5,028 nucleotides of DNA from Candidatus Roizmanbacteria bacterium (GTDB taxonomy: Bacteria > Patescibacteriota > Microgenomatia > UBA1406 > GWC2-37-13): NCBI GenBank assembly GCA_026395455.1, contig JAPLYR010000077.1:1-5028 (forward strand). Direction: 5' to 3'. Both the position numbers and the translations under genes were made by a program. Within the stretch, counting starts at the first letter, position 1. Each line of letters begins with the position of its first letter. Below, one piece after another: positions 1-5,028 of the stretch. The notes under the pieces were generated by a model. The model did no database searches, had not been told where the DNA came from, and worked only from the letters and a program-made list of their open reading frames with translations.

Positions 1-339
1 TTTTTTGCAGCTTCTAGATTTTGATTCATCCTGTTTTAACAGTTGAGTAATAAAATGGTCAAGCTCTGATTCTTTACTTTTTAATTCATTCGTTTTTTGA
101 TGATATAACTCTTTCAATACAGTTGGGGATACTGCTGTATGTGTTGTTCCTCGCTTTTTTGGGGAGGCAAGAAGGAGACCTTTTGTAACAAGAGTGTCAA
201 CAGCGCGATAACAAGACGATTTATCCATTGTGAGAAGACGAGCGATTTCCGCAGCAGTTTTCTTTGTATGTTTGAGAAACATAAGATATACATCTACTTC
301 GTTTTTGGTAAGACCGATTTGATTGAGTATTGTATTCAT
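1..339 (-). CDS. TrmB-family winged-helix transcriptional regulator (partial, C-terminus off left edge)
   Basis: This is the N-terminal 113 residues of a predicted cytoplasmic DNA-binding regulator; the frame stays open to base 1, so the gene continues beyond the window. Residues 4-23 (ILNQIGLTKNEVDVYLMFLK) match the first helix region of TrmB-like proteins. Residues 28-36 and 39-52 form the helix-turn-helix (TAAEIARLL, then DKSSCYRAVDTLVTKG). Residues 55-72 are the beta wing, ending in the typical 'AVSP' before the linker. Residues 74-105 are rich in E, K, L and Q and look like the dimerising coiled coil. The effector-binding part that would reveal a ligand is not present, so the signal sensed is unknown. 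The ATG at 339 is the only plausible start, because an in-frame stop lies at 361-363 and no other ATG, GTG or TTG intervenes. There is no Shine-Dalgarno sequence. The family assignment is from motif recognition and is fairly secure at the level of TrmB-like winged helix; MarR/ArsR-like relatives are the alternative. Confidence 0.75.
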   Translation of the reverse strand, partial: MNTILNQIGLTKNEVDVYLMFLKHTKKTAAEIARLLTMDKSSCYRAVDTLVTKGLLLASPKKRGTTHTAVSPTVLKELYHQKTNELKSKESELDHFITQLLKQDESKSRSCKK

Positions 340-340
340 A

Positions 341-357
341 GTTGTATGTACTGCAAC
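341..357. promoter_or_regulatory. Candidate operator: interrupted dyad at the trmB-like gene's transcription start
   Basis: The 17 bases GTTGTATGTACTGCAAC form an interrupted dyad: GTTG at the left end pairs with CAAC at the right, with a further A/T match inside. It ends one base before the start codon and covers roughly +1 to +18 of the predicted transcript. A dimeric winged-helix protein bound here would block initiation, so autoregulation is a reasonable inference. A 5' RNA hairpin is less likely because the stem is short and interrupted. Confidence 0.4.
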
Positions 358-364
358 TAATTAC

Positions 365-392
365 AGTATATCAAATAAGATCAATATGTCAA
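365..392 (-). promoter_or_regulatory. Bacterial sigma70-type promoter for the trmB-like gene
   Basis: Read on the minus strand, TTGACA (387-392, a perfect -35) is followed after 16 bp by TATACT (365-370, one mismatch to TATAAT). Transcription would start near 358, giving a leader of about 18 nt before the ATG at 339, with no Shine-Dalgarno sequence. The -35/-10 pair is one of the main arguments for a bacterial host. An archaeal TATA box with a leaderless start could also be read from the same AT-rich element, but it would not explain the -35. Confidence 0.65.
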
Positions 393-432
393 TAGTATTT
401 ACTATAAGTAGTAGTGATTGCTACCACAAAAG

Positions 433-509
433 AGTGGTTAGTGCCTAGTGATTAGTGACTAGAAGATATATTTTTAACTAATCACTATTCACTAACCACT
501 AAACACCAC
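433..509. repeat. Heptanucleotide repeats arranged as a 23-bp inverted repeat
   Basis: The left side holds four head-to-tail 7-bp units of form GTGnnTA (434-461: GTGGTTA, GTGCCTA, GTGATTA, GTGACTA). The right side holds four units of the complementary form CTAnnCA (478-505), then CCAC. Bases 433-455 pair with 478-500 at 21 of 23 positions; the only mismatches are 444-445 against 488-489. The loop is 22 bases (456-477). The element lies between two divergently transcribed genes, so it is not a terminator for either. It resembles extragenic short-tandem-repeat or REP-like elements. No transposase is nearby, and no function can be read from the sequence. Confidence 0.75.
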
Positions 510-512
510 ATT

Positions 513-523
513 TATAGTATATT
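513..523 (+). promoter_or_regulatory. Probable -10 region of the HEPN-ATPase pair
   Basis: Overlapping -10-like hexamers TATAGT (513-518) and TATATT (518-523) lie 11 and 6 bases before the ATG at 530. Transcription would therefore start at or within a few bases of the start codon, giving a leaderless mRNA. No good -35 is visible; the expected position falls inside the right arm of the heptamer inverted repeat, so that repeat could influence this promoter. The call is weaker than for the other two promoters. Confidence 0.4.
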
Positions 524-529
524 TAATAC

Positions 530-1078
530 ATGCAGCTACAGCAGCCACAACTTCAACCTGCGAATAGATCCACAAAAGGACAGCTATGGGAGTATCTTTC
601 ACAGACGCAAAAAGATCTGATAGATGAAGGTCAGTACCTTATGAATGAAGTTATCCCAGACCATGCATATCGGTTTAAAGACTACTCATTTCTTATTTTT
701 CCCTTTGCAAAGTCATATGAAGGATTTTTGAAGCAACTATTTAAAGATGTTGGATTTATGTCTCATCTTGATTATATTTCTGACCATCTTCGTTTAGGGA
801 AACTTCTTTCCCCTCATTTAATTTCAAAACTGGGAGAAAAGTCACTGTATGAAAAAATCCGTATTAATGGTTCAAGAGAATTAGCAGAAACAATTTGGAA
901 AACATGGAAACTGGGACGAAACGAAATCTTTCATTATTTTCCACACAATGTTCGAGCAGTAACATTTGATGAGGCAAATAGAACAGTGGGGAATATTTTG
1001 GAAACAATGGAATTTGCATATGAATCTTTAGGAAAAATGAAAGTGATGCATAAGTTAAAAGCATTAAGCATAAATTAA
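530..1078 (+). CDS. HEPN-domain protein resembling the RnlA toxin C-terminal (Dmd-binding) domain
   Basis: This is a complete 182-residue, predominantly helical, cytoplasmic protein with no signal peptide or membrane segment. After a Gln-rich start (residues 2-9), helices run from about residue 17. The segment DYSFLIFPFAKSYEGFLKQL (51-70) resembles the 'PA.K..EGFLKKL' helix of RnlA/LsoA toxins, as I recall that family. RNEIFH (130-135) fits the HEPN R-X4-H motif with a polar residue after the Arg, the catalytic signature of many HEPN RNases. A following TFDEAN segment (145-150) leads into the last helix, again as in the RnlA C-terminal domain. Full RnlA is about 350 residues with N-terminal domains that are absent here, so this is a stand-alone domain. 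RNase activity is inferred from the intact motif only. No RnlB-like antitoxin is visible. The ATPase gene follows after 11 bp, suggesting co-transcription. The ATG at 530 was chosen because it sits just after the -10-like element; an internal ATG at residue 38 is possible. A non-toxic nucleic-acid-binding HEPN role is an alternative. Confidence 0.62.
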   Translation: MQLQQPQLQPANRSTKGQLWEYLSQTQKDLIDEGQYLMNEVIPDHAYRFKDYSFLIFPFAKSYEGFLKQLFKDVGFMSHLDYISDHLRLGKLLSPHLISKLGEKSLYEKIRINGSRELAETIWKTWKLGRNEIFHYFPHNVRAVTFDEANRTVGNILETMEFAYESLGKMKVMHKLKALSIN

Positions 1079-1089
1079 AACTACAGGCT

Positions 1090-3597
1090 ATGCAAGGATT
1101 AACGTCAGAACAAGTAGCTCAATATCTAGTTGAATATGGACAAAATGTATTGTCAGAAGGAAAGAAAAAGACATTTTTTGAGAAATTTATTGAACAGTTT
1201 AATAACTTTCTTACACTCCTTCTTCTTGGTGCAGCTGGACTCTCTTTTATTATAGGTGAGCCTGTTGATGGGATTTTAATCGTTGCAATTGTCGTTTTAA
1301 ATGCACTTTTTGGTATTTATCAAGAGGCAAAAGCTGAGGAATCCATTGCTGCATTAAAGAAGATATCTGTCGCAAAAGTACGTGTTATTCGGGATGGTAT
1401 TGAACAAGAAATTACGAGTAATCTGATTGTCCCAGGGGACATATGTATTATTGAAGAGGGAGTAAAAATTGCTGCAGATGGAGTGCTACTTGAAAGTAGA
1501 AATATCGAACTGAACGAGTCAGTTTTAACGGGAGAATCACTTCCTGTTAATAAACAAAAAGGAGATGAGGTATTTTCAGGAACCATTGTTTCAAAAGGAA
1601 GGGGAGTCATCCAAATTGTTCATACGGGGATGCAGACAAAATTTGGACAAATTGCACATAATTTATCCACCATAGAAGACACAGAGACACCTCTTCAAAT
1701 AAAATTAAAACAACTTACCAGAACCATTGGTATTGTGGGTATAGCATCCGCTATGCTTGTTTTTGTTATCTCAATTATGCGAGGTGAAGCATATTTCCCC
1801 ACATTTCTTCTCGCAATATCACTTGCAGTAGCAGTTGTACCTGAAGGACTTCCTGCTGTTATGACAATCACTCTTGCAATTGGAGTAAATGAAATGAGTA
1901 AAAAAAAGTCGATCGTGAGAAGACTATCTGCAATAGAAGCATTGGGAAGTATTACGCTCATTGCCACTGATAAAACAGGAACTCTTACAACCAATAAAAT
2001 GAAAGTAAAAGAAATTTTTGTAGACGACAATCTGTACGTCGATGAAATGCCACACATGGAAAATCATCCATTTATGCATTTAATCCAAAATGGAGTTGTG
2101 TGTTCTACGGCTTCACTTGTATATAAACATGATCATGGTTCATATGATGTTCTCGGAGATCCTACAGAAGGAGCACTTCTTTTTGTTGCAAAGGAACTCG
2201 GGTTAGTTATCGAAGATGAACGAAAAAGAAACCCCATTCTTGAAGAATTGCCATTTGATAGTGTTACAAAAAGAATGTCAGTATTAGTTAAAGGAGTAGA
2301 AACCATTCTTTACACAAAAGGTGCTCCAGAATCTATTCTTGAAATTTCGTCCTTTATACAGAAAGGAACACAAACACATCCTCTTACTTCAGAGGAGCGA
2401 AAAAAAATTGAGGATCAAATGGACACCTGGGCTCGAAAAGGTCTACGAGTTCTTGCATTTTCATATAAAGAAAATGAAACTAATTTGACTAATTTAACAA
2501 ATTCAACTTTCTTAGGTATGGTCGCAATCCATGATGCCCCACGACCTGAAGTCAAAGAGGCGGTACAGCGTGCTCAACAAGCAGGTATTCGCGTTATCAT
2601 GATTACAGGCGATAATGAGCGTACTGCAGAGGCAATTGGTGTCAACTCAGGGATTATGAAAGAAGGCGACGACATTATTACAGGGAAACAATTGGAAGAC
2701 TATTCAGATGAGGAATTAATGGTCTTATTACCAAAAACAGCCATTTTTGCACGAACAACTCCATTCCACAAACACAGAATCGTTTCTTTGTATCAAAGAT
2801 TGGGAGAAGTGGTTGCAGTTACGGGAGACGGAGTAAATGATGCGATAGCACTAAAACAAGCTGACGTGGGTATTGCTATGGGGCTCGTAGGCACAGATGT
2901 CGCGCGCGAGACTGCAGATATGGTTATTACCGACGATAATTTTGCCTCAATTGTAGTCGCAGTAGAGGAGGGGAGAAATATCATTAAAAACCTCAAAAAT
3001 GCCATACAATATCTTCTTTCTTGTAATATTTCTGAGGCGATAACACTCATTGGCGGTATGATTCTTGGGTTTAACCATATATTATTCCCCATACAGCTTC
3101 TCTATATTAATTTGGTCACTGATGGTGTGCCTGCGCTGTCCTTGGCATTTTCACCACGATCATCTCATCTTATGGCACAAAAGCCTCAAAAAGAGCTTGA
3201 ATTATTACGAAAAAAAGAGCAATTATATATTCTCCTTGTTGGTATTGTGACAAGTGTTATTACGCTCTTTTCGTACTGGTATTATCTTAAAACATCAGAA
3301 GGGATGGCAAAAACAGCAGTCTTCACTGTTTTAACCCTTATTCAATCATTTATCTACGTCGATTTATGGCTGAGTCATCGATCGCTCCACACTCACTTGA
3401 AAACACTTATTTCTCCTGTTTTCTTAGCCTCATTCCTATTTCCATTTGTCACACAGCTTATTATTGTTCGAATTCCTACTATTTCAAAGGTATTTAATAT
3501 TGCCTCAGCATCATATCTACAATTTGGGACATTTATACTCCTTTCAGCAACCATTCTTATCGGAATACGAGGGATAAAGAAGATTATACATATATAA
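1090..3597 (+). CDS. P2A-type cation-transporting ATPase, probably Ca2+ exporting (SERCA/PacL-like)
   Basis: This is a full-length integral membrane pump of 835 residues, slightly shorter than typical bacterial Ca2+ ATPases (about 880-930). It opens with the usual cation-ATPase N-terminal motif (GLTSEQV, 3-9). M1 is about 39-56 and M2 60-77. The actuator domain carries TGES (147-150). M3 is 212-230 and M4 236-257, with PEGLP at 251-255. The phosphorylation site is DKTGTLT, with Asp294 as the acyl-phosphate residue. The nucleotide domain includes GDPTEG and KGAPE (410-414). The P domain has MITGDN (504-509) and TGDGVNDA (578-585). By recalled SERCA alignment, the ion ligands are Glu252 (E309), Asn646 and Glu649 in M5 (N768, E771), and Asn674, Thr677 and Asp678 in M6 (N796, T799, D800). 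Gln752 in M8 replaces E908. M7-M10 occupy about 712-828. Every catalytic residue is present, so the pump should be active, using ATP to move a divalent cation out of the cytoplasm. Ca2+ is the best guess; Mn2+ is possible. The start has no Shine-Dalgarno sequence and lies 11 bp after the HEPN gene's stop, suggesting coupled expression. Confidence 0.93.
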   Translation: MQGLTSEQVAQYLVEYGQNVLSEGKKKTFFEKFIEQFNNFLTLLLLGAAGLSFIIGEPVDGILIVAIVVLNALFGIYQEAKAEESIAALKKISVAKVRVIRDGIEQEITSNLIVPGDICIIEEGVKIAADGVLLESRNIELNESVLTGESLPVNKQKGDEVFSGTIVSKGRGVIQIVHTGMQTKFGQIAHNLSTIEDTETPLQIKLKQLTRTIGIVGIASAMLVFVISIMRGEAYFPTFLLAISLAVAVVPEGLPAVMTITLAIGVNEMSKKKSIVRRLSAIEALGSITLIATDKTGTLTTNKMKVKEIFVDDNLYVDEMPHMENHPFMHLIQNGVVCSTASLVYKHDHGSYDVLGDPTEGALLFVAKELGLVIEDERKRNPILEELPFDSVTKRMSVLVKGVETILYTKGAPESILEISSFIQKGTQTHPLTSEERKKIEDQMDTWARKGLRVLAFSYKENETNLTNLTNSTFLGMVAIHDAPRPEVKEAVQRAQQAGIRVIMITGDNERTAEAIGVNSGIMKEGDDIITGKQLEDYSDEELMVLLPKTAIFARTTPFHKHRIVSLYQRLGEVVAVTGDGVNDAIALKQADVGIAMGLVGTDVARETADMVITDDNFASIVVAVEEGRNIIKNLKNAIQYLLSCNISEAITLIGGMILGFNHILFPIQLLYINLVTDGVPALSLAFSPRSSHLMAQKPQKELELLRKKEQLYILLVGIVTSVITLFSYWYYLKTSEGMAKTAVFTVLTLIQSFIYVDLWLSHRSLHTHLKTLISPVFLASFLFPFVTQLIIVRIPTISKVFNIASASYLQFGTFILLSATILIGIRGIKKIIHI

Positions 3598-3651
3598 TAC
3601 ACATTACTTCTTTTTAAGGGAATACTTATAGCAAATATTCAAAAGTGGAGC

Positions 3652-3670
3652 ATAGGCTATTATAGTCTAT
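3652..3670. repeat. Imperfect 9-1-9 palindrome downstream of the ATPase gene
   Basis: ATAGGCTAT, a single T, then ATAGTCTAT: eight Watson-Crick pairs and one G-U pair as RNA (plus strand). It lies 55 bp after the ATPase stop and 34 bp before the -35 of the next gene. It lacks a trailing T run, so it is not a classic intrinsic terminator. It could be a weak terminator, an mRNA 3'-end stem or an upstream operator for the lipoprotein gene. Confidence 0.4.
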
Positions 3671-3703
3671 ACATCAACCTGCATATATAACTAACACAAC
3701 TTA

Positions 3704-3732
3704 TTGATAAACCCTATAGTTTATGATATAAT
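3704..3732 (+). promoter_or_regulatory. Strong extended -10 sigma70-type promoter of the lipoprotein gene
   Basis: TTGATA (3704-3709) is separated by 17 bp from a perfect TATAAT (3727-3732). The -10 is preceded by TGA at 3724-3726, giving the extended -10 form TGnTATAAT. Transcription should start near 3739, only about three bases before the ATG at 3742, so the mRNA would be essentially leaderless. This is the best promoter in the window and supports both a bacterial host and the chosen start. Confidence 0.75.
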
Positions 3733-3741
3733 TCGCCCACA

Positions 3742-5028
3742 ATGGGTAAGGAGTCTCATTTACGTGCTGAACGAAAAAGGGCACATCGACAATTAGAGAG
3801 GCGAACTGTCTTTCCTATTTTGACGCCTAAAAGACTTAGTTATCTTGCAGCTGGTGCCATTGCAGAAGCGATTCTTACCGGTTGTGCTTCAAATAATACG
3901 CCTCCTCAACAATATGAATTAGCACTGCCTCCATATGTCTTAGATACTTTCACGCAAAACATAGCAGTACCAGCACAGTTTGCACATCAAACAGACGCAA
4001 TCAATTTAGTAAAATGTCCTCCTCAAATTGATATTTCAAATGCACAGCTGGCAACTGTTTCGGTAGGTTTTGACCCGGGTAATGGTTTTACTTTTACGCT
4101 TACTCCTCGTGAGGGAGTAGAAGGTATGATTTCGGTGACTGCAAAAGTTCAAGCGGTTGGTAGTGATGGATCGTGTGTAGTGGCAGGTATTGCACAAGGA
4201 AGTGCAGAAGTAGATACAAAAGATACAAATTGTTTACAAACAGGATCTGAAGAAAAAAAAGCGCTTGGTTCATGTGACGGTGGAGGGTCAATAAATGTTG
4301 AAGGACAAATAATCCCAATTCAAGATGGTAAGTTTTCAGCTCCCATCAATGATGCTTCACATACCGCAACTGGAATAGTGAATGATGGTCATGGAAATAT
4401 AACATCGGTTAATTTAGCAATAGCCGCTCAATGTGACGTTAAGGGAGATATGCAGCTGAATGCAGGAGGCAATGGATATCAAGTTCCTGTGGCATGTGAT
4501 ACTGCCGCAAATTTATCAACAGATTTAAGTGGTCCAGTAGGAAGCGTAGGTGGAGCAGATCAACTAATAAATGTTGCAGTCAGAGGGGGAGATGGACAAC
4601 AAACAACCATATCAGCCGAAAGTCATGGATTTGTGACACAAACTCAATTTGTTGCTCCAACTTTTGGTCCAGAAGGTAACCCCCAAATCCTTGTTGGTGG
4701 TGTTTATATTCGCGAAGGAAAAATCATTCTTGATAATGTTACCTATCAAAAAGCAGTTCTTAATGCACCATGTATAGTAAATGGAGTCCCCATTTCCAAC
4801 GGTCAAACAGCAGATATAGCATTAGGAAATGCCATACTTGGACCAGGCGGACAAGACTTATCTATAGCAGCCTCAGACCCTGCACAAAGAACATCAATCT
4901 ATACTGTAAAACAACCTCCATACAATCCATTTGAAGCAATTAAGGTATTTCTAAACACCCTAGAAGGAAAAACACTTAGTCTTCATATTACATCTGGTGA
5001 CGACATAACAGAAAGTATTGCAGGTATT
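3742..5028 (+). CDS. Putative secreted lipoprotein, large, beta-rich, family not recognised (partial, C-terminus off right edge)
   Basis: The frame is open from the ATG at 3742 to the window edge, giving 429 residues with no stop. The N-terminus is unusually long and basic (residues 1-31, many Arg, Lys and His). A short hydrophobic stretch (SYLAAGAIAEAILTGC, 33-48) follows, ending in a lipobox, LTGC, with Cys48 as the predicted lipidated residue. Mature export through Sec and anchoring in the cytoplasmic membrane facing outward is inferred. The mature part is rich in Gly, Ala, Thr, Asn, Gln and Val in alternating patterns typical of beta-sandwich surface proteins. It has seven further cysteines (92, 145, 164, 178, 231, 252, 344). 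The C92-C145 and C178-C231 spacings are identical (53 residues), suggesting two related disulfide-bearing units. I do not recognise a catalytic motif. The start is supported by the promoter placing transcription initiation just before the ATG. An in-frame TTG (residue 27) would give a conventional 22-residue signal peptide and is the alternative start. A plain signal anchor is less likely than a lipoprotein. Confidence 0.7.
   Translation, partial: MGKESHLRAERKRAHRQLERRTVFPILTPKRLSYLAAGAIAEAILTGCASNNTPPQQYELALPPYVLDTFTQNIAVPAQFAHQTDAINLVKCPPQIDISNAQLATVSVGFDPGNGFTFTLTPREGVEGMISVTAKVQAVGSDGSCVVAGIAQGSAEVDTKDTNCLQTGSEEKKALGSCDGGGSINVEGQIIPIQDGKFSAPINDASHTATGIVNDGHGNITSVNLAIAAQCDVKGDMQLNAGGNGYQVPVACDTAANLSTDLSGPVGSVGGADQLINVAVRGGDGQQTTISAESHGFVTQTQFVAPTFGPEGNPQILVGGVYIREGKIILDNVTYQKAVLNAPCIVNGVPISNGQTADIALGNAILGPGGQDLSIAASDPAQRTSIYTVKQPPYNPFEAIKVFLNTLEGKTLSLHITSGDDITESIAGI

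Larger units (their letters stand above)
3598..3741. other. Intergenic spacer between ATPase and lipoprotein genes
   Basis: This 144-bp AT-rich spacer contains no ORF. Its contents are a small imperfect palindrome (3652-3670) and the promoter of the next gene (3704-3732). No GC-rich hairpin followed by a T tract is visible, so how transcription of the ATPase gene ends is unclear. Confidence 0.7.

Noticed and set aside
139..360. Plus-strand ORF of 73 codons
   Set aside because: It lies opposite the trmB-like gene, whose protein matches a known fold and has a promoter. The plus-strand product is Cys/Phe-rich and resembles nothing.
433..509. CRISPR array or intrinsic terminator
   Set aside because: Units are only 7 bp with no spacers, so it is not CRISPR. 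It lies between divergent starts, so there is no transcript to terminate.
864..1064. Minus-strand ORF inside the HEPN gene
   Set aside because: A shadow frame of a gene with a recognisable HEPN motif; no promoter or start signal of its own.
1320..3602. Several minus- and plus-strand ORFs within the ATPase gene
   Set aside because: All are antisense or out-of-frame shadows of a pump with every catalytic motif intact.
3714..3744. Archaeal TATA box for the lipoprotein gene
   Set aside because: A TATAGTTTA sequence lies about 24-27 bases before the ATG and could be read this way, but the perfect extended -10 with a TTGATA -35 at 17 bp is a better fit, and the other promoters also favour bacteria.
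4252..4261. Run of eight A bases in the lipoprotein gene as a programmed frameshift or phase-variable site
   Set aside because: The frame continues normally through it, the -1 frame stops within a few codons, and there is no visible stimulatory structure. In AT-rich DNA such a run is expected by chance.
4100..4806. Two minus-strand ORFs opposite the lipoprotein gene
   Set aside because: Compositionally odd antisense shadows of a long open plus-strand frame that has a strong promoter and lipobox.

Overview
The window looks like a small-genome, AT-rich bacterium, most likely a member of the Candidate Phyla Radiation (Patescibacteria). Two promoters have near-consensus bacterial -35/-10 boxes. 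No start codon has a convincing Shine-Dalgarno sequence. At least one and probably two genes start so close to their -10 box that their mRNAs would be leaderless. A TrmB-type regulator is common in archaea but also occurs in this radiation. No in-frame TGA occurs in any of the four genes, so nothing suggests a UGA-recoded lineage. A DPANN archaeon is the main alternative, but the -35/-10 geometry argues against it.

Layout. Positions 1-339 (minus strand) hold the N-terminal 113 residues of a TrmB-family winged-helix regulator whose 3' end lies off the left edge. It has a good promoter and a dyad operator candidate at its transcription start. The 190-bp divergent spacer that follows carries a heptanucleotide repeat folded into a 23-bp inverted repeat. 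Next come two co-directional genes 11 bp apart: a 182-residue HEPN-type protein resembling the C-terminal domain of RnlA toxins (530-1078), and a complete P2A-type cation (probably Ca2+) transporting ATPase of 835 residues (1090-3597). After a 144-bp spacer with a small palindrome and a strong extended -10 promoter, a large lipoprotein-like secreted protein of unknown family begins at 3742 and runs off the right edge after 429 residues.

How the parts may work together. The ATPase would export Ca2+ (or a similar divalent ion) from the cytoplasm. The HEPN gene appears to be its operon partner by spacing, although no functional link is known to me. The TrmB regulator is divergently transcribed and could control itself and possibly this pair; that is inference from layout only. 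The lipoprotein gene has its own promoter and appears to be an independent unit.

The strongest leads for a second look are the HEPN-ATPase pairing without a visible antitoxin, the heptamer inverted repeat in the divergent promoter region, and the lipoprotein with paired, equally spaced cysteines.
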